A stretch of DNA of 19,093 bases from an uncultured Collinsella sp. (GTDB lineage Bacteria; Actinomycetota; Coriobacteriia; Coriobacteriales; Coriobacteriaceae). Below the pieces are notes generated by a model that saw nothing but the letters and a program-made list of their open reading frames with translations, was not told the DNA's origin and did no database searches. The stretch spans positions 1-19,093 of the forward strand of contig CALGZY010000299.1 of the NCBI GenBank assembly GCA_937934355.1. Reading direction: 5' to 3'. The position numbers and the translations under genes are program-made. Below are positions 6,341-12,322 of this stretch, piece after piece; position 1 is the stretch's first letter; each line of letters begins with the position of its first letter.

Positions 6341-8044
6341 TTAGCGAGCTGCGGACTCGAGCAGTGCCTTGACCTCGGCGGCGGTGTTGCAGGCGAGTGC
6401 CTTCTCGGCGAGCTCGTCGCACTCGGCCTTGGTCCACTGGCTGATGGTCTTGCGGGCGCGCAGGATCGACGGAGCGCTCATCGAGAACTCCTCCAGGCCC
6501 CAGCTGATCAGCAGCGGCTCGAGCAGCGGATCGGCAGCGGCCTCGCCGCACATACCGACCATGATGCCGGCCTTCACGCCGCTCTCGATGATGTTCTTGA
6601 GCGAGCGGAGCACGGCGGGATAGTAAACCTGGTACAGGTTGGAGATGGTGTCGTTGCCACGGTCGGCGCACATGGTGTAGCCGATCAGGTCGTTGGTGCC
6701 GATGGAGAAGAAGTCGGCGACCTCGGCAAGACGGTCTGCGAGCAGCGAAGCGGCAGGCGTCTCGACCATGATGCCGACCTCGATGTTCTCGTTGAACTTG
6801 CGACCCTCTTCGGTCAGCTCGGCCTTGCACTGCTCGACGAGCTCCTTGACAGCCACGACCTCCTCGACGCAGGTGACGAGCGGGATCATGATCTTGACGT
6901 CACCGAAGGCGCTGGCGCGCAGCAGGGCGCGGAGCTGGACCTTGTACTGGTCGGGATTGGCCAGGCAGTAACGCACGGCGCGGAAGCCCATGAAGGGGTT
7001 GTCTTCCTTGACCATGTGCAGGTACGGAATCTCCTTGTCGCCACCCACATCGAGCGTGCGGATGATGACCGGAGCGCCCTTGAGCGCGCTGGCGACCTTG
7101 CGATAGGCGTTGAACTGCTCCTCCTCGGAAGGAAGCTCAGCGGAGTCCATGAACAGGAACTCGGAGCGGAACAGACCGATAGCCTCGGCATCGTGATCGA
7201 GCGCGTTAGGCACGTCATCGGGGTTACCGATGTTGCAGGCGATGATCTTCTTGATGCCATCGGCTGTCACAGAAGGCTTGCCGCGGAAGGCCTCGAGGGC
7301 CGCCTTCTCGGCAGCGAAGGCCTCGGCCTTGGCGGTGTAGGCAGCGAGCGTCTCCTCGTCGGGATCGGCCTCGACAACGCCCTTGCCACCGTCGACGACG
7401 ACGGTCATACCGTTGCGAAGCGCGGTGCAGCTGTTGGAAACCGAAAGGACAGCCGGGATCTCGAGGGCGCGTGCGATAATCGCGGAGTGCGACGTGCGGC
7501 CACCGGTCTCGGTGACGATACCGGCAACGTGGGCCTTATCGATCGTGGCGGTCATGGACGGCGTAAGGTCGTGCACGACAACGACGGTGTTCTCGGGCAG
7601 GACGGAGAGGTCGACGACCTCCTTGCCCAGCAGCTCGGCCAGAATACCGGTGCGGATGTCGGCGATGTCGGCTGCGCGCAGACGGAACATCTCATCGTCC
7701 ATAGACAGGAACATGTTCTCGAACATGGTCGAGGTGTCCATGAGCGCCTGCTCGGCGCAGGTGCCGCCGTCAATGGCGGCGTTGATGGCGTCGGTCATAC
7801 CCGGGTCCTGAGCCAGGACAATGTGTCCGCTCATGATCTCGGCCTCGGCCTCGCCCACCGTCTCCTTCATGTGGTCGGCCTGAGCCTGGGTCTTCTCGCA
7901 GAAGACCGAAAGAGCGGACTGATAGCGCTCCTTCTCTGCTGCCGAATCAGCAACCTCGTGCGGCTCAAACGTCAAGTCGGGATCGACGGCGACCATGACG
8001 GTGCCGATACCGATGCCCTCGGAAGCGTTGACTCCCTGATACAT
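6341..8044 (-). CDS. ptsI: Phosphoenolpyruvate-protein phosphotransferase (PTS enzyme I)
   Basis: A cytosolic enzyme that takes phosphate from phosphoenolpyruvate and passes it to HPr. The 567-residue protein has the usual length. The N-terminal HPr-binding and phosphohistidine part contains TETGGRTSHSAIIARAL, with the active His at 186. The C-terminal PEP-binding barrel shows GLFRSEFLFMD, RTLDVGGDKEIPYL, MGFRAVRYCL, FFSIGTNDLIGYTM and GMCGEAAADPL with the conserved Cys. The start is not certain. ATG 8044 (MYQGVNASEGIGIG) matches the family N-terminus and has AGAGGA 6 bases upstream; an in-frame ATG at 8050 adds two residues. ptsH lies 133 bases upstream with a weak terminator-like hairpin between, which could lower ptsI expression relative to ptsH. 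A kinase gene follows. Confidence 0.95.
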   Translation of the reverse strand: MYQGVNASEGIGIGTVMVAVDPDLTFEPHEVADSAAEKERYQSALSVFCEKTQAQADHMKETVGEAEAEIMSGHIVLAQDPGMTDAINAAIDGGTCAEQALMDTSTMFENMFLSMDDEMFRLRAADIADIRTGILAELLGKEVVDLSVLPENTVVVVHDLTPSMTATIDKAHVAGIVTETGGRTSHSAIIARALEIPAVLSVSNSCTALRNGMTVVVDGGKGVVEADPDEETLAAYTAKAEAFAAEKAALEAFRGKPSVTADGIKKIIACNIGNPDDVPNALDHDAEAIGLFRSEFLFMDSAELPSEEEQFNAYRKVASALKGAPVIIRTLDVGGDKEIPYLHMVKEDNPFMGFRAVRYCLANPDQYKVQLRALLRASAFGDVKIMIPLVTCVEEVVAVKELVEQCKAELTEEGRKFNENIEVGIMVETPAASLLADRLAEVADFFSIGTNDLIGYTMCADRGNDTISNLYQVYYPAVLRSLKNIIESGVKAGIMVGMCGEAAADPLLEPLLISWGLEEFSMSAPSILRARKTISQWTKAECDELAEKALACNTAAEVKALLESAAR

Positions 8045-8095
8045 TCCCATTCCTCTCTCCGTGTCATGTGATAAAGCGTTTTGCCATATCCATGA

Positions 8096-8132
8096 CAAAA
8101 GAGCGCAGCTACCTTACAACAGGTCACTGCGC
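8096..8132 (-). terminator. Weak terminator or attenuator between ptsH and ptsI
   Basis: GCGCAGTGACC (8122-8132) pairs with GGTAGCTGCGC (8103-8113) with one G-U and one mismatch around an 8-base loop. The - strand continues TCTTTTG. The short T-run suggests partial rather than full termination. Confidence 0.45.
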
Positions 8133-8177
8133 CCCCAAATATGAACTTAGTTGTTCAACATGCGACCCGTTTGAGTT

Positions 8178-8441
8178 CTACTCGCCAAGACCGCTCTTGA
8201 TGAGCTCGATGGCAGCAGCCAGAGCCTCGGCCTCGTCGGCGCCGTCGCACTTGACCTCGACCTCGGTACCGCAGGGGATACCAGCAGCCATGAGGGCCAT
8301 CGGGGACTTGCCGTTGACCTCCTTCTCGGGGGTGACGACCGTCACGTCACAGGCATACTTGCCCATGGTGGAGGCGAACAGACCAGCCGGACGCATGTGC
8401 AGACCCTGAGGATTAACGAGGGTAGCCTTCTCAGAAACCAT
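8178..8441 (-). CDS. ptsH: Phosphocarrier protein HPr
   Basis: An 87-residue cytosolic carrier that takes phosphate from enzyme I onto His15 and gives it to the IIA domain of FruA. The active site NPQGLHMRPAG has His at residue 15 and Arg at 17. The regulatory helix NGKSPMALMAAGI has Ser exactly at 46, the position phosphorylated by HPr kinase in Gram-positive bacteria. The ATG at 8441 has AAAGGAG 6 bases upstream; a longer frame to 8498 has no such support. It sits between fruA and ptsI, so this locus may supply the general PTS proteins of the cell as well as the fructose system. Confidence 0.96.
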   Translation of the reverse strand: MVSEKATLVNPQGLHMRPAGLFASTMGKYACDVTVVTPEKEVNGKSPMALMAAGIPCGTEVEVKCDGADEAEALAAAIELIKSGLGE

Positions 8442-8508
8442 AATTGACTCCTTTTTGTGTTTAACCCCTGTCATGTATGTGGCAGGAGTCAGATTCACGA
8501 CGTTGTTT

Positions 8509-8537
8509 ATATTAACTCACATCAAACGGTTTTTCAT
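8509..8537 (-). promoter_or_regulatory. Candidate ptsH promoter with AAACGG motif in the spacer
   Basis: On the - strand, ATGAAA (8532-8537) and TAATAT (8509-8514) are 17 bases apart, about 70 bases before the ptsH start. The spacer contains the near-palindrome AAACGGTTT (8524-8532 on the + strand). The hexamer AAACGG also occurs twice upstream of fruA, so this could be a shared regulator site. Box quality is moderate. Confidence 0.4.
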
Positions 8538-8579
8538 TATGTTTCGGACGAATTGTTGGACAGATGTGTTTGTCGTCCG

Positions 8580-8710
8580 CTTGCTCGCCGGGCGGGCGCG
8601 GGTTAAGTTTGCTGCTCTACAGTCCTGCGCAAGACGGAAAGCACATTAAGTGCTTTCCTTTGCGTGCGGAACTCGCGACAAACTTAACCCGCGCCCGCCC
8701 GGCGAGTAAG
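8580..8710. repeat. Large palindromic element 1: 32-base arms with a nested hairpin
   Basis: The arms at 8580-8611 and 8679-8710 are complementary at 31 of 32 positions; the single exception, G8583 with T8707, is a G-U pair in + strand RNA. The arms contain the very G/C-rich GCCGGGCGGGCGCGGG followed by TTAAGTTTG. In the 67-base centre a second perfect stem, GGAAAGCAC / GTGCTTTCC (8636-8644 / 8650-8658), has a 5-base loop. No open frame or T-run goes with it. It lies alone in the fruA-ptsH gap. It could be a non-autonomous mobile repeat (MITE- or REP-like) or a structured RNA. Nothing recognisable as a gene is present in 8538-8814. Confidence 0.85.
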
Positions 8711-8814
8711 CTGCGGAAACTCGGTCGGTCCAGAGCAATATCGTGCGAACGGAATTCTGGCTGATGATCTGTTCGCGACAAAGACTCGATAGGTAGCCCC
8801 CTCTATGCCCTTTT

Positions 8815-8887
8815 ATAAGTTGCGGTGAAATAGGGACTGAATTTGGGGTTGAACCGTTTAAACAGTCCCTATTTCACCGCAACTTAT
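8815..8887. repeat. Palindromic element 2: perfect 25-base inverted repeat
   Basis: The arms at 8815-8839 and 8863-8887 are exactly complementary over 25 bases, with a 23-base loop rich in GGGGTTGAACC. The arm core is GCGGTGAAATAGGGACTG. It starts 10 bases beyond the fruA terminator hairpin, has no T-run on either strand, and so is not an ordinary terminator. Form and place suggest a dispersed intergenic palindromic repeat. Confidence 0.88.
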
Positions 8888-8896
8888 TTGGGGATG

Positions 8897-8929
8897 AAAA
8901 AGGCAGAGGCCCTGGAGAGGGTCTCCGCC
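8897..8929 (-). terminator. Intrinsic terminator of fruA
   Basis: On the - strand GGCGGAGACCCT pairs with AGGGCCTCTGCC (one G-U, one mismatch, loop CTCC) and is followed by TTTTTCAT. It lies about 39 bases after the fruA stop. Confidence 0.8.
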
Positions 8930-8967
8930 TTTGTTACAGGGGGCGATGTTATTCGCGTACCGTGGAA

Positions 8968-10971
8968 TTAGACCAGGCGGGCGTTGATCGTCTTGGCGAT
9001 CTCGGCGGCGTCGGTGGAACCCTTGACGGTGGCACGGAAGTCCTCGTCCATGAGCGCCTCGGCGACCTTGGACAAAATCTTGAGGTGCGTGGTGCCGGCC
9101 TGGGCACCGGGGATGAGCAGGGCAATAGCCACGTTGACAGGAGCGCCGTCCATGGTGTCCCAACCGGTCACGCCGGACTCATCCTTGACGACGATCACGG
9201 CAGCCTCGGTAATGGCGTCGGACTTGGCATGCGGGATGGCGAAGCCCTCCATCATGCCCGTGGTGCCCTCGGCCTCGCGGGCCAGGAAAGCGTTCATCAC
9301 GGCGTCGGCGTCGTTTGCGATACCGGCCTTGACGGCTTGGTTGGAAACGAAGCTCAGAGCCTCGTCACGAGAAGCGAAGTCCTCGGCGACAAAGACATTC
9401 TCGACCTTCACGAAGTCGGCAGCCTCGGCCTTGGGGGCCTCGACGGCAGCGGCCTTGGGAGCCTCAACCGACTTGGCTGCAGGAGCGGCCTTCTGGTTCT
9501 TCTCGAAGTCGTACTTCTTGAAGGCCACGAACAGGATGCCACCGACCACAGCGCCGATGAGGATCGCGAGGACCCAAAGCGGACCGTTCTCGACAACGGG
9601 CAGGACCAGGAAGCCACCGTGAGGCGCCGGATCGTGAACGTTGAACATAATGGTCAGGATCGAAGCGATAGAGGAACCGAGCATCATGATGGGCATGACG
9701 GGCCAGATGTTCTTGGTCATGAACGGAATGGCGCCCTCGGTGATGTGGGTGCAACCAAGGATGAGGTTGACGACACCGGCGTCATGGTCCTCCTGGCTGA
9801 AGTACTTCTTGCCGACAACGACGGCGAAGGTGGTGATCAGCGGCGGAACGATGCAGGCGGCGGAGACGGCAGCCATGAAGTTGGTGCCGAAGTTGTAGGT
9901 ATCGGTGCCAACACCGGCGGCCAGTGCCTCGGTGAGCATAGCAGTACCGGTAACGTAAGCAGCCTTGTTGACCGGGCCGCCCATGTCAAAGGCGCACATG
10001 CAGCCGATGGCAAGACCCAGGACAACGGCGCCAGAGGCGGACAGGCCCTTGAGGAAGTCCATCATGGCGGTGTTGATGGCAGCCATGGGGCCGGAAATGC
10101 CGAGCATGACCAGACCGACGATGGCGGTCGAGAACAGCGGGTACAGGAAGATAGCCTTGAGGCCGTCCAGGTTCTTAGGCAGACCGGCAAAGACCTTCTC
10201 GAGCAGCAGGATGACATAGCCGGCGAGGAAGCCGCCGACGATGCCGCCCAGGAAGCCGAAGCCCACGCCGGCGCCACCGGCGTCGATCATGCCGGTCTCG
10301 GCGTTAACAGGCAGGCCCTGGATGGCGATCATACCGGCGACGAAACCGGGGACGAGCGCCGGGCGCTTGCCGATGGACTCGGCGATGTAAGCGGAGAGCA
10401 CCGGAACCATGAGGTTCATGGCGATACCGCCGATAATCTTGAGCATCGCGGCAAAGCTGTTGTAGTCGGCAGCTGTCGAATCAAAGGACGTGATGCCCCA
10501 CAGGAACGAAATGGCGGTCAGAACACCACCGGCAACGACGAAGACCAGCATGTGGCTGACGCCGTTCATGAGGTGCTTGTAAATGACGTGACCGATGGAC
10601 TCCTTCTCCTCGACCTCGTCCTCGACATCGGCGGCAGCGGCAACCGTGTCGTCGCCCTTGGCGGCGAGCGCGCGGTCGATCAGCTTACCGGCAGCCTCGA
10701 CAGACAGGGCCTTGGAAACACCAACGGAAACCATGGGCTTACCGGCGAAACGCTCAGCCTGGACATCCTTATCGGCTGCGACGACGACGGCCTTGGCACC
10801 GGCGATCTCGCTCTTGGTGAGCTCGTTCTCGACACCGACCTGGCCATGAGTCTCGACCTTAATGGTCAGACCTCGCTCGGCAGCTGCCTTCTCCAGCGCC
10901 TCCTTCGCCATGAAGGTGTGCGCAATGCCGGTCGGGCAACCGGTCGCGGCGATGATGTCAAACTTAGCCAT
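8968..10971 (-). CDS. fruA: PTS fructose transporter, fused IIB-IIC-IIA
   Basis: A membrane permease that imports fructose as fructose 1-phosphate. The 667-residue chain is ordered IIB-IIC-IIA. IIB (about 1-100) has IIAATGCPTGIAHTFMA with the phosphorylated Cys at 12. IIC (about 125-490) is strongly hydrophobic and carries CAFDMGGPVNKAAYV and GCTHITEGAIPF, the fructose-family substrate motifs. An Ala/Pro/Glu/Lys linker with repeated VEAPKA (about 490-518) leads to IIA (519-667), whose GFAIPHAKS holds the phosphorylated His at about 581. ATG 10971 is chosen because AAGGAGGG lies just before it; 24 further codons of open frame upstream lack a start signal. It is divergent from the RpiR-type regulator and followed by a terminator, so it is probably transcribed alone from a control region shared with the regulator. 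A mannose-type sugar cannot be excluded, but the two 1-phosphofructokinases support fructose. Confidence 0.94.
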   Translation of the reverse strand: MAKFDIIAATGCPTGIAHTFMAKEALEKAAAERGLTIKVETHGQVGVENELTKSEIAGAKAVVVAADKDVQAERFAGKPMVSVGVSKALSVEAAGKLIDRALAAKGDDTVAAAADVEDEVEEKESIGHVIYKHLMNGVSHMLVFVVAGGVLTAISFLWGITSFDSTAADYNSFAAMLKIIGGIAMNLMVPVLSAYIAESIGKRPALVPGFVAGMIAIQGLPVNAETGMIDAGGAGVGFGFLGGIVGGFLAGYVILLLEKVFAGLPKNLDGLKAIFLYPLFSTAIVGLVMLGISGPMAAINTAMMDFLKGLSASGAVVLGLAIGCMCAFDMGGPVNKAAYVTGTAMLTEALAAGVGTDTYNFGTNFMAAVSAACIVPPLITTFAVVVGKKYFSQEDHDAGVVNLILGCTHITEGAIPFMTKNIWPVMPIMMLGSSIASILTIMFNVHDPAPHGGFLVLPVVENGPLWVLAILIGAVVGGILFVAFKKYDFEKNQKAAPAAKSVEAPKAAAVEAPKAEAADFVKVENVFVAEDFASRDEALSFVSNQAVKAGIANDADAVMNAFLAREAEGTTGMMEGFAIPHAKSDAITEAAVIVVKDESGVTGWDTMDGAPVNVAIALLIPGAQAGTTHLKILSKVAEALMDEDFRATVKGSTDAAEIAKTINARLV

Positions 10972-10992
10972 GTGTCCCTCCTTCTTGAGTAC

Positions 10993-11033
10993 AGCGCCCG
11001 CGGGCGCTCCCCTACACGCGCTTCGATGCGCGT
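10993..11033 (-). other. Two hairpins in the fruA leader
   Basis: The 16-base sequence AGCGCCCGCGGGCGCT (10993-11008) is a perfect palindrome 21 bases before the fruA start, just beyond the Shine-Dalgarno. Next to it ACGCGC / GCGCGT (11016-11021 / 11028-11033) forms a 6-base-pair stem with a TTCGAT loop. On the + strand the second is followed by TTTTTCC, but no + gene lies upstream. As leader RNA they could affect translation or stability of fruA mRNA. Confidence 0.5.
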
Positions 11034-11047
11034 TTTTCCACACTTGA

Positions 11048-11076
11048 AAGATACCAACCTACCGTCCGCGTGAGAA
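11048..11076 (-). promoter_or_regulatory. Possible fruA promoter
   Basis: On the - strand TTCTCA and TATCTT are 17 bases apart, and TGG directly before TATCTT gives an extended -10 (TGnTATCTT). It is about 77 bases before the fruA start. The hexamers are only moderate matches. Confidence 0.3.
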
Positions 11077-11118
11077 GAGACAAGGCGCAATTCTCCGGTG
11101 AAAGGTTCTTTCATAACC

Positions 11119-11163
11119 GTAAACGGCAAGTGAAAGTTTACCATCAACACTTGAAACGGCAAG
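11119..11163. promoter_or_regulatory. Candidate operators in the fruA-regulator intergenic region
   Basis: AAACGGCAAG occurs twice as a direct repeat (11121-11130 and 11154-11163), 33 bases apart, about three helical turns. The first overlaps the inverted repeat GTAAAC / GTTTAC (11119-11124 / 11136-11141). They lie between the two divergent promoters. Binding by the RpiR-type regulator is inference. Confidence 0.4.
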
Positions 11164-11181
11164 GTGTATCTTGTAATTGAA

Positions 11182-11203
11182 AATGCCCGTATACTATGGC
11201 ATT
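11182..11203 (+). promoter_or_regulatory. -10 box of the regulator gene inside a palindrome
   Basis: AATGCC (11182-11187) and GGCATT (11198-11203) form an exact inverted repeat with a 10-base spacer that contains TATACT (11190-11195), a good -10 box about 49 bases before the regulator start. A repressor bound here would block the promoter, which suggests autoregulation. No strong -35 box is seen. Confidence 0.45.
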
Positions 11204-11243
11204 GCAAATCAAGCTAGATTTTCATGCCAACCAGGAGCCATCC

Positions 11244-12101
11244 ATGACCGATAGTAGCAAGAGCGCACTTTCCCTCATTAGTACCCATCAGGGATACAGC
11301 GAGTCCGAGCAGCGCATTGTCGACTATATATTGGAGCACCAGTCCGAGGCGCCACGCCTCACGGCCGCTCAGCTCTCGCGCGCTGCCGCCACGTCCGAGG
11401 CGACCGTTTCGCGTTTCTGCCGCAAGCTGGGCTTTGGCAGCTTCCGCAGCTTTCAGTTTTCGTTGGCGCGCGACTTAGAGAGTCAGCGCAACGAGGGCCT
11501 GACCGACGAGGTCTCACTCGACAACATGGAGCAGAGCCTTAAAAATATCCTCGCCGCCAAGGTGAGTGAGCTTAATGCGACCATCGACGGCATTGATCAC
11601 GACACGTTGGCCGCAGTTGTACACGCGCTTAAGAATGCCGGCGTTATTGAGTTCGCCGCCGTGGGCAATACAAACGCGGTCGCGCTCGACGCGACATTTA
11701 AGTTTTCGCAGCTGGGCCTGCGCTGCATGACGAGTACCATTAGCGAGACATCAATCGGCTTTGCGCTCACGTTGCGCCCGGGTGACGTCATCGTGCTAAT
11801 CTCAAACTCCGGCAAATCGCGCCGACTGAATCGCATGGCAAAAGCGGCTCGCGACTGCGGCGCAACCGTAGTCGTCATCAGCAGCGACAGCAAATCCCCA
11901 CTCGCGCGCCTGGCAGACTACACTTTTAATACCGTCAACCACGAAGCGCTACTGACGACGGGCGACTTTGCCTTCTCCAAGATCAGCGCCACGATGATCA
12001 TCGAAGTCATCTACAACTTCCTGCTGCCCGAGATTGAAGACGCGCGTGAGCATATCAGCTACTACGAGGAGCTCATCCAGCCGGATAAGGTCGTTGAGTA
12101 G
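11244..12101 (+). CDS. MurR/RpiR-family transcriptional regulator (HTH + SIS domain)
   Basis: The 285-residue protein has an N-terminal HTH_6 domain (about 1-77): GYSESEQRIVDYILEH, then LTAAQLSRAAATSEATVSRF and CRKLGFGSFRSFQ, the standard RpiR opening. The C-terminal SIS sugar-phosphate-binding domain (about 115-250) has VIEFAAVGNTNAVALD, DVIVLISNSGKSRRLN and ATVVVISSDSKSPLARLAD. Such proteins sense phosphosugars and repress or activate sugar genes. It is divergent from fruA with a 272-base shared control region, so fructose 1-phosphate or a related ester is a plausible effector; that is inference. ATG 11244 has AGGAG 6 bases upstream; 16 upstream codons of open frame have no such signal. It ends at a strong terminator and is convergent with recN. 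It is the only complete + strand gene in the window. Confidence 0.93.
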   Translation: MTDSSKSALSLISTHQGYSESEQRIVDYILEHQSEAPRLTAAQLSRAAATSEATVSRFCRKLGFGSFRSFQFSLARDLESQRNEGLTDEVSLDNMEQSLKNILAAKVSELNATIDGIDHDTLAAVVHALKNAGVIEFAAVGNTNAVALDATFKFSQLGLRCMTSTISETSIGFALTLRPGDVIVLISNSGKSRRLNRMAKAARDCGATVVVISSDSKSPLARLADYTFNTVNHEALLTTGDFAFSKISATMIIEVIYNFLLPEIEDAREHISYYEELIQPDKVVE

Positions 12102-12129
12102 GTAAATTGGGGAGCCGATAGACGCCCCT

Positions 12130-12291
12130 CGCCACGAAACCCGCCCATCTACTACGTTTTAACCGCAACCGCCAACCATACACCCAAAATAGAGAAAACC
12201 GCAGGCGTTCTACCTGCGGTTTTCTTTTTGCAATTCTTGGCGTGGTTGCCGATGCCCTACCAAACGTAGTAGATGGACCCGTTTCGTGGCG
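12130..12291. repeat. Palindromic element 3: imperfect 30-base arms enclosing the terminator
   Basis: The arms at 12130-12159 and 12262-12291 are complementary at 27 of 30 positions: CGCCACGAAAC, a short mismatched block, then CATCTACTACGTTT. Weaker pairing continues inwards (CAACC and GCCAA blocks). The terminator at 12194-12224 sits at the centre, so the whole is a nested palindrome of about 160 bases between two convergent genes. It could be a dispersed repeat that carries or captured a terminator. Confidence 0.75.
12194..12229 (+). terminator. Strong terminator between the regulator gene and recN, probably bidirectional
   Basis: GAAAACCGCAGG (12194-12205) and CCTGCGGTTTTC (12213-12224) form a perfect 12-base-pair stem with a 7-base loop, followed by TTTTT on the + strand. 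On the - strand the stem is followed by TCTATTTT, so it can also serve the recN operon. Confidence 0.93.
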
Positions 12292-12322
12292 GCCGGGTTG
12301 GACATGCGTGTGGCGGCTCGGC

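Noticed and set aside
6287..8071. Long + strand open frame (594 codons) opposite ptsI
   Set aside because: Antisense shadow of the enzyme I gene, with no recognisable domain or Shine-Dalgarno.
8580..8887. CRISPR array
   Set aside because: The two palindromes differ in sequence and are inverted repeats, not regularly spaced direct repeats; no cas genes are present.
11016..11038. + strand terminator (ACGCGC / GCGCGT then TTTTT)
   Set aside because: The pattern is there, but no + strand gene lies upstream for it to end; it is treated as part of the fruA leader.
8962..11073. Long + strand open frame (703 codons) opposite fruA
   Set aside because: It is exactly antisense to fruA, has a His/Gly/Asp/Glu-rich composition typical of the reverse of G/C-biased codons, and no start signal. 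The - strand frame has clear PTS domains.
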